From: Variovorax sp. Root411
Lineage (GTDB): Bacteria; Pseudomonadota; Gammaproteobacteria; Burkholderiales; Burkholderiaceae_C
Length of the DNA stretch: 64,000 bases
NCBI RefSeq assembly: GCF_001425205.1
Contig: NZ_LMDW01000020.1
Location: 334,182 to 398,181 of the forward strand
Direction: 5' to 3'
Below the pieces are notes generated by a model that did not search any database, was not told where the DNA came from, and saw only the letters and a program-made list of their open reading frames with translations. Below are positions 18,372-27,204 of the stretch, one piece after another (position 1 is the first letter of the stretch; each line of letters opens with the position of its first letter). A program made the translations under genes and the position numbers.

Positions 18372-19355
18372 ATGATCGTTCCCCAGTTCTGGGCGGAAGG
18401 CCGCATCCAGGAGCGTGTCGCGGGCAAGCAGTTCACCGTGCGCCGCTACGGCTGGTCCGACGAGAGCCCGATCGCCGCGCAGGCGCATGCCGACCAGCGC
18501 ACGCGCGACGCCTTCGACCGCATCGTCCACCAGGGCGAGAAGCTCGAACGCCGCGAACGCAAGGTGCCCTACAACGGCGCCGACGGCATGCCGATCCGCG
18601 AGGAAATCGTCGAGCGCCATGGCGACACCGTCATCACGCGCAACACTTACGGCGCGCGCTGCCTCAATACGCCCGATGTGCTGTTCGTCGACATGGATTT
18701 CGAGGAGCCCCTGCGCGGCAGCGTGTTCGGCTTTGCGCTGGTGCCGGCGCTGATCGCGGGCGTGGTCGGCGGCTGGGCCGCCAAGACCTGGCTGGGTGGA
18801 TTGGTCGCGGCTATCGTGGTGTTCGCCGTGGCCTGGGTCATCGGGCAGCGCAAGAAGCGCGGCGAGCCCAGCGGCAACCCCGTGCCGGAGAAGCAGGCGG
18901 CCGAGCGCATCGCGCGCTTCATGCAGCAGCACCCCGACTGGAACCTGCGCATCTACCGCACGCCCGCGGGCTTCCGGGTGCTGGCGATGCACGATGTCTT
19001 CAGCCCGTCCGACACCGCGGTGGCCGACTGCTTCCAGGCGCTGGGCGTCGACAAGGTCTACGCGCGCATGTGCCGCAACCAGAACTGCTTTCGCGCCCGG
19101 GTGAGCGCCAAGCCCTGGCGCATCGGCATCGGCGACCACATGCGGCCCCGGCCGGGCGTGTGGCCGGTGTCGCCCGACAAGCTGCCCGCACGCGACGCCT
19201 GGATCGCGCGCTACGAAAAGGCCGCCGAAGGCCATGCCGCCTGCCAGTACCTGGAGAGCGTTGGCAATGGCGGGAAGGTGCATCCGAGTGCGCTGGCGGT
19301 GCAGGAGCTGCACGACGAGCGCACTCGCGCGCTCAGCGGTTTGCCGTTGGCCTGA
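18372..19355 (+). CDS. Conserved membrane protein of unknown function (327 aa)
   Basis: The N-terminal ~115 residues are soluble (IVPQFWAEGRIQERVAGKQFTVRRYGWSD and RERKVPYNGADGMPIREEIVERHGDTVITRNTYG regions). Two adjacent membrane helices sit at about residues 117-158 (GSVFGFALVPALIAGVVGGW, WLGGLVAAIVVFAVAWVIG). The larger C-terminal domain carries RIYRTPAGFRVLAMHDVFSP, CRNQNCFRARVSAKPWRIG and a YLESVGNG motif. I do not recognise a function. It starts 4 bases after the L7/L12-like gene, suggesting coupled expression. Confidence 0.8.
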   Translation: MIVPQFWAEGRIQERVAGKQFTVRRYGWSDESPIAAQAHADQRTRDAFDRIVHQGEKLERRERKVPYNGADGMPIREEIVERHGDTVITRNTYGARCLNTPDVLFVDMDFEEPLRGSVFGFALVPALIAGVVGGWAAKTWLGGLVAAIVVFAVAWVIGQRKKRGEPSGNPVPEKQAAERIARFMQQHPDWNLRIYRTPAGFRVLAMHDVFSPSDTAVADCFQALGVDKVYARMCRNQNCFRARVSAKPWRIGIGDHMRPRPGVWPVSPDKLPARDAWIARYEKAAEGHAACQYLESVGNGGKVHPSALAVQELHDERTRALSGLPLA

Positions 19356-19383
19356 CCGAGCCTGGGGTAGGGATAATCAGGGG

Positions 19384-20130
19384 ATGTCTTCTCCCAAAGT
19401 GATCTTCGGCTTCCATGCCGTGGGCGTGCGCATCAAGACCGCGCCGAAATCGGTGCTCGAAGTGATGTTCGACGCCAGCCGGCGCGATGCGCGCATGAAA
19501 CAGTTCATCGCGCGTGCGCAGGAAGCCGGCGTGCGGCTGGTCGAGGCCGACGGCCTGCGGCTGTCCAAGCTCAGCGGCAGCCACGGCCACCAGGGCGTGG
19601 TGGCGCGCGTGGAGCCCGCCGCGCAAATCCATTCGCTCGACGAACTGCTCGAAGGCCTCGAAGAGGCCGGCACCGTGCCCCTGCTGCTGGTGCTCGACGG
19701 CGTGACCGATCCGCACAACCTCGGCGCCTGCCTGCGCGTGGCCGACGGCGCGGGCGCGCACGCGGTCATCGCCCCCAAGGACCACGCGGCCGGCATCAAT
19801 GCCACCGTGGCCAAGGTGGCGAGCGGCGCGGCCGAGACGGTGCCGTACTTCATGGTCACCAACCTCGCGCGCACGCTGAACGAACTCAAGGAGCGCAACA
19901 TCTGGTGCGTGGGCACCAGCGACGACGCGCCGGGCACGATCTACCAGAGCGACTTCAAGCGCCCCCTGGCGCTGGTGCTGGGCGCCGAGGGCGAAGGCAT
20001 GCGGCAACTTACGCGCAAGACCTGCGACGAACTGGTGAGCATCCCGATGGCCGGCGCGGTCGAGAGCCTGAACGTCTCGGTGGCGAGCGGCGTGTGCCTC
20101 TACGAGGCGATGCGCCAGCGCGGCGCCTGA
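19384..20130 (+). CDS. rlmB: 23S rRNA (guanosine-2251-2'-O)-methyltransferase RlmB
   Basis: The 248-residue SPOUT (TrmH-family) enzyme methylates G2251 in the 23S rRNA peptidyl-transferase centre. An N-terminal substrate-binding domain (VIFGFHAVGVRIKTAPKSV) is followed by the knotted SAM domain with LVLDGVTDPHNLGACLRVAD, LALVLGAEGEGMRQLTRKTCD and IPMAGAVESLNVSVASG. I start at ATG 19384; the frame is open further upstream into the preceding gene. Confidence 0.95.
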   Translation: MSSPKVIFGFHAVGVRIKTAPKSVLEVMFDASRRDARMKQFIARAQEAGVRLVEADGLRLSKLSGSHGHQGVVARVEPAAQIHSLDELLEGLEEAGTVPLLLVLDGVTDPHNLGACLRVADGAGAHAVIAPKDHAAGINATVAKVASGAAETVPYFMVTNLARTLNELKERNIWCVGTSDDAPGTIYQSDFKRPLALVLGAEGEGMRQLTRKTCDELVSIPMAGAVESLNVSVASGVCLYEAMRQRGA

Positions 20131-20142
20131 GCGTCTCTCCGG

Positions 20143-21339
20143 CTAGTTCCTCGGCAGCGGGCCACCCTTGCGGTGGAAGTAGACAAGTTCCGCCACCCGC
20201 CGCATCTGCGGCGTACCCAGCAAGTGGTTGAACACCCAGTCGCTCTGGAAATGGTCGAAGGCCCAGCGCAGCGTGCGCTTGAGGCGAAAACCGGGGTAGC
20301 TGCGCACGAACCACGTGGCGGGGTCGCCGGCTTCACGGCGCACGAAGCGCGCCACCGCCTCGCCCGCGCGCTGGCCGTGCAGCAGCGCCGTGTGGATGCC
20401 GCCTGCCGTCACCGGCGACACCATGCCGGCCGCGTCGCCCACCAGCAGCGCCCGTTCCCGCGCCACCACCGGCAGCACGCCACCGCACGGGATCATGCCC
20501 GCGCGCACCGCGACCGGCGGCGCTTCGCCTGGCGTGACCACGGGTGCGATCTTGCGCAGTAGCGGGTCGAGCTTCAGCGCCCCGGCGTCGCTGCGCACCA
20601 TGCGACGCGCCAGCCCGATCTGGCTCACGCCCACCCCTTCGAGCGCCCAGCCGATGTAGCCGGGCGCGAGCTGGCGATCGACGAAACAATGCAGCAGGCC
20701 GGGTGCCATGCGTGCACCCTGGTATTCGTGCTCGACGCCGTAGAGAAAGCGCGTGTTGCGCGACAGGCCCAGTGCCTTGGCAACACGCGAATGCGGGCCG
20801 TCGGCGCCCACGAGGTAAGTAGCGGTGATGCATGCGCCCTGTGTCACAGGCACCTCCCACCGGCCGTTGACCCACAGCGCCTGCTCGAGCAGCGTGCCAA
20901 GCTGCACGTCCACACCGCAGGAGCGCGTCGAATCCACCATCCAGTCGAGCAGCGCCGGCGCGTCGGTGGCCCAGAACCAGTAGCCCGGCGCATGCAGGTC
21001 GACATGGCGCATGTTGGGGGCGTAAAGCCGCACCCCTTCGATGCGTCGCACGAGCGCGGGCGGCACCTCGGCCAGCCATGGAACGCTGTCGACCGCGTCC
21101 TTGACGATGATGCCGGTGGTGTGGAGCTTGGCGCCGGCGCTGGTCTTCTTCTCCAGCACCCTCACGCTGAGGCCCGCAAGGGCGGCGGCCCGTGCACAGG
21201 CCAGGCCGGCAAAGCTTGCGCCCACGACGAGAAGATCGACCTTGACGCTGCCTGAACCGTTGCCCGCTATGGGCACCGGGGCCGGCTCGGCGGAAGAAGA
21301 AGAGGCGGGGGGAGAAAAGAAACAGGAAGAGGTATGCAT
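20143..21339 (-). CDS. FAD-dependent oxidoreductase, geranylgeranyl reductase-like
   Basis: The 398-residue protein has a Rossmann FAD-binding motif (VDLLVVGASFAGLACARAAALAG, about residues 34-56), an internal VGADGPHSRVAKALGL segment and the C-terminal GDAAGMVSPVTAGGIHTALLHG block. These define the GGR/ChlP group of NAD(P)/FAD oxidoreductases. Substrate is unknown. The N-terminal ~30 residues are Ser/Pro-rich and an alternative GTG start lies at 21366. The gene converges on rlmB with 12 bases between stops. Confidence 0.83.
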   Translation of the reverse strand: MHTSSCFFSPPASSSSAEPAPVPIAGNGSGSVKVDLLVVGASFAGLACARAAALAGLSVRVLEKKTSAGAKLHTTGIIVKDAVDSVPWLAEVPPALVRRIEGVRLYAPNMRHVDLHAPGYWFWATDAPALLDWMVDSTRSCGVDVQLGTLLEQALWVNGRWEVPVTQGACITATYLVGADGPHSRVAKALGLSRNTRFLYGVEHEYQGARMAPGLLHCFVDRQLAPGYIGWALEGVGVSQIGLARRMVRSDAGALKLDPLLRKIAPVVTPGEAPPVAVRAGMIPCGGVLPVVARERALLVGDAAGMVSPVTAGGIHTALLHGQRAGEAVARFVRREAGDPATWFVRSYPGFRLKRTLRWAFDHFQSDWVFNHLLGTPQMRRVAELVYFHRKGGPLPRN

Positions 21340-21432
21340 GGGCTGCTGACTTGAAGCAATGCGCACCGCGTTCTGCGATGCGCATGCGAAGTTAGCAACC
21401 CTCTGTGCGTGCGGCGTGAAGCCCGCGTGAAC

Positions 21433-21603
21433 TCAGGAAGGATCCTTGCTGCGCGTGCGGCTCACTGCGCTGAAGATGCCGATGCCCAGCAGGATCACCA
21501 AACCGATGCCAATGTAGAGCGAGGGTACGCCGGCAACGGATGCACCCCAGGCGACGCCGCCCAGGAAAATCAAGAAACCGATCAGGTAGAGCGCGAAAGA
21601 CAT
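21433..21603 (-). CDS. Small inner-membrane protein (56 aa)
   Basis: An AAGGA Shine-Dalgarno precedes this ATG by six bases on the minus strand. The product (MSFALYLIGFLIFLGGVAWG...) consists of two membrane helices, the second being YIGIGLVILLGIGIF, and a basic tail SRTRSKDPS. It resembles widespread short DUF-type membrane proteins; function unknown. The frame extends upstream without support. Confidence 0.72.
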   Translation of the reverse strand: MSFALYLIGFLIFLGGVAWGASVAGVPSLYIGIGLVILLGIGIFSAVSRTRSKDPS

Positions 21604-21814
21604 GGTCGTTCCTTCGAAGAGCCGAGATGCCTTGAAGTATTCCGAGCGGCGCCGCCCGCTGCACCGGTGCGCGCCTACTGTGCGTGTGGGAGCTTGCCTA
21701 CCCTGTGGGTGGGACGGTCGACACCGAAATCGCGGCAATCGCCGGGTGCGAGCTGGAAGTGCTCGTCGCCGTAGTTATCCTCATATATCGAACAGCATTC
21801 CCGCGAGGAACACC

Positions 21815-22336
21815 ATGCGTCTCATCCCCTGCACCGAAGAAGCCCACGCCACCGCGATCCTGGCCATCCTCAACGAGGCCATCGTTGCCTCCACGGCGCT
21901 GTACGACTACAAGCCGCGCACGCCCGAGAACATGGTCGCGTGGTTCGCCACCAAGCGCGCCAACGGATTCCCGGTGGTCGGCGCCGTGGACGATGCAGGC
22001 AAGCTGCTGGGCTTCGCAAGCTATGGCGCTTTCCGCGCCTTTCCCGCCTACAAGTACACGGTGGAGCACTCGGTCTACGTCGACAGCGCGCACCGCGGCG
22101 AGGGCCTGGGCCGCACGCTGATGGAGGCGATCATTGCCGAGGCGACCGCGCGCGACGTGCACGTGATGGTCGGCGCCATCGATGCCGCCAACGCCGGCAG
22201 CATCGGACTGCACGAGCGCCTTGGCTTCGAGCATTCGGGCACCGTGCGGCAGGCCGGCTTCAAGTTCGGCCGCTGGCTCGACGTGGCCTTCTACCAGCGC
22301 ATTCTTGCGACGCCGCTGAACCCGGTGGACGGCTAG
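21815..22336 (+). CDS. GNAT N-acetyltransferase, phosphinothricin acetyltransferase-like
   Basis: The 173-residue product has the GNAT core: YTVEHSVYVDSAHRGEGLGRTLM holds motif A (Q/R-x-x-G-x-G/A as RGEGLG), and VGAIDAANAGSIGLHERLGFEHSG is motif B as in PAT/Bar and YncA-type enzymes. It likely acetylates a small primary amine using acetyl-CoA. GAGGAA lies upstream of ATG 21815. Its stop TAG shares a CTAG palindrome with the stop of the convergent DUF3237 gene. Confidence 0.87.
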   Translation: MRLIPCTEEAHATAILAILNEAIVASTALYDYKPRTPENMVAWFATKRANGFPVVGAVDDAGKLLGFASYGAFRAFPAYKYTVEHSVYVDSAHRGEGLGRTLMEAIIAEATARDVHVMVGAIDAANAGSIGLHERLGFEHSGTVRQAGFKFGRWLDVAFYQRILATPLNPVDG

Positions 22337-22809
22337 ACCAGCGTGTAGAAGCGCATCATCACTTCGGCAGGGTGTCGAATACCGGCGCCGATGAACATGC
22401 GCTCGTTGATCCACCGCAGCGAAGGCGACGCGGTCTCGAAGCGCGGGCTGCAGCGGAAGTACACCTGCGACGGATCGACCGGTTCGCCGCGCAGCAGCCT
22501 GCCCATCACCTCGGGCGAGGCCGAGCGCACTGCGTGGTTCTGCACGTAGACCAGATCGCCCGCATCGGTCTCGAGGCCGTAGCGCGCATCGAGTTCGGAG
22601 TGCGTGTCGCTCACGATCAGCTGGAAGTCGCTGCCGCCCGGCAACACGCGCGCGCGCCAGCCGTGGCCGATGGCCTCGCCCCCAGTGATCGGCACCACGC
22701 GGCGCAGCCCGCGCTGGCTGCTGCCCAGCACCTGCGGCAGGCCCACCTCGACGCGCAGGTCGGCGAAGTGCTCGAGCGCAGGGGCTGCGATGGAGTCGAA
22801 CACGCTCAT
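22333..22809 (-). CDS. DUF3237 (UPF0311) family protein
   Basis: The 158-residue product fits DUF3237, a beta-barrel family without a fixed function. Recognisable segments are FADLRVEVGLPQVLG, GHGWRARVLPGGSDFQLIVSDTHSELDARYGLETDAGDLVYVQNHAVR, and the C-terminal YFRCSPRFETASPSLRWINERMFIGAG. It lies 13 bases downstream of the aldo/keto reductase on the same strand, so the two are probably co-transcribed. Confidence 0.85.
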   Translation of the reverse strand: MSVFDSIAAPALEHFADLRVEVGLPQVLGSSQRGLRRVVPITGGEAIGHGWRARVLPGGSDFQLIVSDTHSELDARYGLETDAGDLVYVQNHAVRSASPEVMGRLLRGEPVDPSQVYFRCSPRFETASPSLRWINERMFIGAGIRHPAEVMMRFYTLV

Positions 22810-22822
22810 TGCCGTTGGCCGT

Positions 22823-23794
22823 TCAGGCTGCGGGTTGGGTTTCGGCGCTGGCGCGGTCGAGCATTTCGACGGTGCCTGCGTCGAGCTTCAGCTGCGTCGC
22901 GATCACGAGCTCTTCGAGCTGCCCGATGGAGGTTGCGCTGGCGATGGGCGCCGTCACGCCCGGCCGCGCGATCTGCCACGCAATGGCGACCTGGCCCGGC
23001 TTGGCGTTGTACTGCTGGGCCACCTTGTCGAGCGCGTCGAGAATGCGCAGGCCGCGCTCGTTGAGGTATTTCTTGGTGGTGTTGGCGCCGCGCGCGCTCT
23101 TGGCCGCATCAGCCTCGGTGCGGTACTTGCCCGTGAGGAAGCCGGCCGCCAACGCGTAGAAGTTGATCACGCCCACCTCGCGCTTCAGGCACAGCGGCTC
23201 CAGCGCGTCCTCGAACACGGCGCGGTCGTACAGGTTGTACAGCGGCTGCAGGCTTTCATAGCGCGCGATGCCCAGGCGCTCCGACACGTCGAGCGCCTCG
23301 GCCAGCCGCGGTGCGCTGTAGTTCGAAGCGCCGATGGCGCGGACCTTGCCTTCCTTGATCAGCTTGTCGAAGGCGCCGAGCGACTCCTCGAGCGGCGTGT
23401 TGGCATCATCGTCGTGCGACTGGTAGAGGTCGATGTAGTCCGTCTGCAAGCGCTTGAGCGAGGCCTCGACGGCTTCGCGGATGTAAGCGGGCGACAAGCC
23501 CGACTTGCCTTCGCCCATCGGCTTGCCGACCTTGGTGGCCAGCACCACGCGGTTGCGCTTGCCGCTCTGCTTGAGCCATTTGCCGATGATGGTCTCGGAC
23601 TCGCCACCGGTGTGGCCCGGCACCCATGCCGAATAGACGTCGGCGGTATCGACGAAGTTGAACCCCGCGTCCAGCCAGGCATCGAGCAGCTTGAACGACG
23701 CCGCTTCGTCGACGGTCCAGCCGAACACGTTGCCGCCGAAGGCGAGCGGAGAAACCTGGAGGCCGGAGCGGCCGAGTGGGCGAAGTTGCGACAT
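22823..23794 (-). CDS. Aldo/keto reductase
   Basis: The 323-residue TIM-barrel oxidoreductase shows the AKR catalytic set: Asp and Tyr in NFVDTADVYSAW, Lys in VVLATKVGKP and His in LYQSHDDD. NAD(P)H-binding loops are seen in GASNYSAPRL and IASATS. It most resembles YajO/IolS-type AKRs that act on sugars or aldehydes. ATG 23794 starts MSQLRPLGRSGLQVSPLAFGGNVFGW; the frame upstream has no homology. Confidence 0.9.
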   Translation of the reverse strand: MSQLRPLGRSGLQVSPLAFGGNVFGWTVDEAASFKLLDAWLDAGFNFVDTADVYSAWVPGHTGGESETIIGKWLKQSGKRNRVVLATKVGKPMGEGKSGLSPAYIREAVEASLKRLQTDYIDLYQSHDDDANTPLEESLGAFDKLIKEGKVRAIGASNYSAPRLAEALDVSERLGIARYESLQPLYNLYDRAVFEDALEPLCLKREVGVINFYALAAGFLTGKYRTEADAAKSARGANTTKKYLNERGLRILDALDKVAQQYNAKPGQVAIAWQIARPGVTAPIASATSIGQLEELVIATQLKLDAGTVEMLDRASAETQPAA

Positions 23795-23841
23795 GTCGAG
23801 GTGTTCCTGAGTAAACGAAGGAATGCGAAAGATGAGAGCGG

Positions 23842-24441
23842 TCAGACGAAGCCCACGGCGCCCAGCACCGCTCCGGCGCCGAGCAGCCAGAGCAGGTGGA
23901 TGCGCGTGCGCCAGACGATAAGCGCGGTCGCGCCGCTGAGCAGCCACAGGTGCCATGCAGGCGCATTGCCCGCATGGTTACCTGCCGCCAGCACCCAGCC
24001 GGTGGCGATCAGCAGGCCCACGACCACGGGGGCCATGCCCTGCTTGAAGGCGCGCACCTCGCGCCGTGTGCGGTTGCGGTGGCCCCAGCGCGTGGCGAAG
24101 TAGGTGAGGGTGGTGCTCGGCAGCATGATGCCGACCATGGTGACCATCAGCCCGAAAAAACCCAGCAGCCAAGCCGAGGGCCCGGCCCCGATGCCGCCGC
24201 CCGCGTTGAGCCCCACGTTCCAGCCCATCAGCGCCACGAACAGCACGTTGGGTCCGGGCGCAGCCTGCGCGATGGCAACGGAAGAGCTGAACTGCGCATC
24301 GGTGAGCCAGCCGTTCTGGGCCACGAGGTAGCGGTGCATGTCAGGCACCGTGGTGATGGCGCCGCTGATCGACAGCAGCGACAGCAGCATGTATTGCCCG
24401 AACAGCGCCAGCCAGTCGTGCCATTGCATCGCGATGCTCAT
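23842..24441 (-). CDS. Chromate transporter ChrA-like, second half subunit
   Basis: The 199-residue membrane protein is one of two half-size (SCHR) chromate ion transporter subunits. It carries a PGPNVLFVALMGWNVG motif, the CHR signature, and six or so hydrophobic stretches. Its ATG overlaps the stop of the upstream half by four bases (ATGA), so the two are translationally coupled and probably form a heterodimer. The family exports chromate, though many members lack proven activity. Confidence 0.85.
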   Translation of the reverse strand: MSIAMQWHDWLALFGQYMLLSLLSISGAITTVPDMHRYLVAQNGWLTDAQFSSSVAIAQAAPGPNVLFVALMGWNVGLNAGGGIGAGPSAWLLGFFGLMVTMVGIMLPSTTLTYFATRWGHRNRTRREVRAFKQGMAPVVVGLLIATGWVLAAGNHAGNAPAWHLWLLSGATALIVWRTRIHLLWLLGAGAVLGAVGFV

Positions 24442-25007
24442 GCGGGGATTTTCTTCCAGGTCCACACGCAGGCCACGCCGCCCACCACCAGCAGCACCCA
24501 GCCGAGCGGGATCTTGAGCACCACGATGGCCACGAACACCAGCGCCATGAAGGCGAGGCAGGCCGCGAAGCCCAGGGGGTGCTTGCGCAGCTGCGGCACC
24601 AGCTTGATGCCGGTCGCGGCGATCAGCCCACCCGACACCGCGCCCATGCCGCGCAGCGCCGCCGCCACCTGCGGGTTGCCGGCGTAGTGCGCGTACAGCA
24701 CGGCCAGCGCAAGGATGACGACCAGCGGAATGGCCAGCATGCCAGCGACGGCGGCGAGCGCTCCGCGCAGGCCGAAGTAGCGGTCGCCGATCATCAGGCC
24801 GAGGTTGATCACGTTGGGCCCAGGCATCACCTGCGCCACGGCCCAGTCTTCGAGAAACTGCTCGGGCGTGAGCCATTTCTTCTTCTCGACCATCTCGCGC
24901 TGGACGATGGCGAGCACGCCGCCAAAGCCCTGCAGCGCGAGCCAAGTGAACGAAAGGAACAGGTCGCGTGGCGATCGGGGCTGGGCGGCGGGGGGAGACG
25001 GGTGCAT
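24438..25007 (-). CDS. Chromate transporter ChrA-like, first half subunit
   Basis: The 189-residue half transporter begins after a Pro-rich N-terminus with LFLSFTWLALQGFGGVLAIVQREMVEKKKWL and contains AQVMPGPNVINLGLMIGDRYFG, the conserved CHR motif. Together with the downstream 199-residue subunit it matches the paired short-chain CHR family, in which the two halves insert with opposite topology. The gene reads away from the BrkB gene; 85 bases separate their starts. Confidence 0.86.
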   Translation of the reverse strand: MHPSPPAAQPRSPRDLFLSFTWLALQGFGGVLAIVQREMVEKKKWLTPEQFLEDWAVAQVMPGPNVINLGLMIGDRYFGLRGALAAVAGMLAIPLVVILALAVLYAHYAGNPQVAAALRGMGAVSGGLIAATGIKLVPQLRKHPLGFAACLAFMALVFVAIVVLKIPLGWVLLVVGGVACVWTWKKIPA

Positions 25008-25092
25008 GTGGAGCGATTATCGTAGGCAGGCTTTCAACTCGCCGGGCATCGGACTGACACGGCGCCGGGCGGCTTCACGGAGACACTTCCGC

Positions 25093-26016
25093 ATGCTCAT
25101 GCAACTGCGCGCACTCTTCAGTCTTTGCCAGAGGGCCTTCAATTCCTGGTCGAACGACTATGCGCCAAGCATGGGTGCGGCGCTGGCGTACTACACGGTG
25201 TTCTCGATCGCGCCGCTGCTGCTGATCGTGATCTCGGTGGCCGGCCTGGTGTTCGGGGAAGAGGCTGCGCGCGGCGAAATCTTCGCGCAACTCGCCGGGC
25301 TCATGGGCGCACAGGGCGCGGCGGCGGTGCAGGGCATGCTGCAGGCCGTCAACAAGCCGGCCGAGGGCATCGTCGCCACGGCGATCGGCCTCGGGCTGGT
25401 GGTAGTGGGCGCCACCACCGTCTTCGGTGAGCTGCAGGATGCGCTCGACCGCATCTGGCGCGCGCCGGCCCGCGTCGAGAACAAGGGACTGTTCAACATG
25501 CTGCGCGTGCGGATGCTGTCGTTCGGCATGATCATGGGCATCGGCTTCCTGCTCATGGTGTCGCTGGTGGCGAGTGCTGCGCTCGCGGCCCTGGGCAAGT
25601 GGTGGTCGCCGGTGTTCGGTGCGTGGGAGACCACGGCCCAGGTCGTCAACTTCGTGTTCAGCTTCGCGATGGTCACGGTGATCTTCGCGATGATCTACAA
25701 GATCATGCCGCGTGCCAAGGTCGAGTGGAGCGACGTGTGGGTGGGTGCGGCGGTCACTGCGCTGCTCTTTACCGTGGGCAAGCACCTCATCGGTCTGTAC
25801 ATCGGCAAGAGCAGCGTGGCCTCGGGCTACGGGGCAGCGGGCTCGCTGGTGGTGGTGCTGGTGTGGGTGTACTACTCGGCGCAGATCTTCCTGCTGGGAG
25901 CCGAGTTCACCTGGGTCTATGCGCGCACCTACGGCTCGATGAAGGACGCCAAGGGCGCGGGCGACCTGAATCCGTCGCCGACGCGCGAAGCGCCGCTGCC
26001 GCACAACGACGCCTGA
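25093..26016 (+). CDS. YihY/BrkB-family inner membrane protein
   Basis: The 307-residue product has the family start SWSNDYAPSMGAALAYYTVFSIAPLLLIVISVAG and five or six membrane helices, with GYGAAGSLVVVLVWVYYSAQIFLLGAEFTWVYA near the C-terminus. The older name ribonuclease BN for this family is wrong; it is an integral membrane protein of uncertain role. I start at ATG 25093; the frame upstream is open into the divergent ChrA gene without homology. Confidence 0.88.
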   Translation: MLMQLRALFSLCQRAFNSWSNDYAPSMGAALAYYTVFSIAPLLLIVISVAGLVFGEEAARGEIFAQLAGLMGAQGAAAVQGMLQAVNKPAEGIVATAIGLGLVVVGATTVFGELQDALDRIWRAPARVENKGLFNMLRVRMLSFGMIMGIGFLLMVSLVASAALAALGKWWSPVFGAWETTAQVVNFVFSFAMVTVIFAMIYKIMPRAKVEWSDVWVGAAVTALLFTVGKHLIGLYIGKSSVASGYGAAGSLVVVLVWVYYSAQIFLLGAEFTWVYARTYGSMKDAKGAGDLNPSPTREAPLPHNDA

Positions 26017-26019
26017 GCG

Positions 26020-26571
26020 TCAGCCGGCAAAGCCGCCTTCGTCGAGAAAGCCCTGTTCTTCCGCCGTGCTGCTGCGCCCGAGCATCCCGTTGCGGTGCGG
26101 GAAGCGGCCGAAGCGCGCAATGATGTCGCGGTGCAGCACCGCATAGCGCTGCGTGTTGGCGTCGAGCGCCGCGTTGAGTTCGACCGAGCGTTCCTGCTCG
26201 GCCAGCATCTCGGAGTGCATGAAGGGCAAGTAGAAGAAGGGGCGCAGCGCCGGCTCGCACTGCCGGTCGAAGCCCGCAGCTACGGCCTGCTTCGCCACGG
26301 CCAGCGCCTTGCCGTCGGTGGCCAGCATGTGCGGATTGCCGCGCCAGGTGTTGCGAGGGAACTGGTCGAGCAGCACCAGCAGGGCCAGTGCGCCTTCGGC
26401 ATCGGAGGTCCAGTGGTCGAGTTCGCCGCGGGCTGCTGCCTGATGGGCTTGCGAGAAGCGGGCGGCGAAGTCGGCGTCGAAGGCGTCGTTCTTGGCAAAC
26501 CAGCGGCCGGGGCCGGCTTCGCGCCAGAAATCGGCCACGTCGCGGGCGCTGGGGAGGGCATTGGAAGTCAT
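26020..26571 (-). CDS. DUF924 family protein
   Basis: The 183-residue helical protein carries typical DUF924 segments: VADFWREAGPGRWFAKNDAFDADFAARF, LLVLLDQFPRNTWRG, FFYLPFMHSEMLAEQERSV and RYAVLHRDIIARFGRFPHRN. The fold is TPR-like; no activity is established. It converges with the BrkB gene, with 3 bases between stops, and is divergent from the CHRD gene. Confidence 0.88.
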   Translation of the reverse strand: MTSNALPSARDVADFWREAGPGRWFAKNDAFDADFAARFSQAHQAAARGELDHWTSDAEGALALLVLLDQFPRNTWRGNPHMLATDGKALAVAKQAVAAGFDRQCEPALRPFFYLPFMHSEMLAEQERSVELNAALDANTQRYAVLHRDIIARFGRFPHRNGMLGRSSTAEEQGFLDEGGFAG

Positions 26572-26688
26572 CGCCGCATTCTCTTTCAGCCGCCTGGGAA
26601 CCATCAAAGTCGGGGTGGTGGCCGACAAGACAAGACGCGCGGCGCTGCCTATGCTGTGGAGGTTTTCATAACTCAGGAGATCAAGCTC

Positions 26689-27138
26689 ATGACCAAATAT
26701 GGCACCCTTTTGCGCGCAGCCGTCGTCACCGCGGTGGCCAGTGCCGCGCTGGTCGGCTGCGGAATGATGTCGAAGTCGAATGTCGCGAGCTTCAGCGGCG
26801 CGATGAACGCAGCCAGCGAAGTCCCGCCCAACATGACGCGCGGCAGCGGCATGGCCGAGGCCTGGCTCAACCGCGACACCAACGTGCTCAAGTACAAGAT
26901 CACCTACACCGGCCTGAGCGGTCCGGCCACCATGGCGCATTTCCACGGCCCGGCCGCCGCCGGCGCCAATGCCGGCGTGGTACTGCCCTTCGCCAACCCG
27001 GCGAGCCCAATCGAAGGCCAGGCCACGCTCACGCCGGCACAGGCCGCCGACCTGGCCGCGGGCAAGTGGTACGCCAACGTGCACACCGCGGCCAACCCGG
27101 GTGGCGAGATCCGCGGACAGATGCTGCCGAAGATGTGA
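26689..27138 (+). CDS. CHRD-domain lipoprotein
   Basis: The 149-residue product has a signal peptide with a lipobox-like VASAALVGC. A single CHRD domain follows (ASFSGAMNAASEVPPNMTRGSGMAEAWLNRD, ending AGKWYANVHTAANPGGEIRGQ with the conserved NVHT...GEIRG). CHRD occurs in chordin and in bacterial surface proteins; function in bacteria is unknown. AGGAGA lies about 9 bases before the ATG. Confidence 0.88.
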   Translation: MTKYGTLLRAAVVTAVASAALVGCGMMSKSNVASFSGAMNAASEVPPNMTRGSGMAEAWLNRDTNVLKYKITYTGLSGPATMAHFHGPAAAGANAGVVLPFANPASPIEGQATLTPAQAADLAAGKWYANVHTAANPGGEIRGQMLPKM

Positions 27139-27145
27139 CATCGTT

Positions 27146-27167
27146 CCAGGGGCACAACGGCCCCTGG
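27146..27167 (+). terminator. Hairpin after CHRD gene
   Basis: A perfect 8-bp inverted repeat, CCAGGGGC (27146-27153) and GCCCCTGG (27160-27167), begins eight bases after the stop. There is no T run after it, so it may be a rho-dependent pause or a 3'-protecting stem instead of a full intrinsic terminator. Confidence 0.45.
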
Positions 27168-27204
27168 TCAGGTTGGCGTCGCGGGGCTGGTGTCAAATGA
27201 ACGA

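Noticed and set aside
26020..27141. Long minus frame extending the DUF924 gene upstream for 190 codons
   Set aside because: Homology begins at the ATG at 26571; the upstream part is antisense to the CHRD lipoprotein gene.
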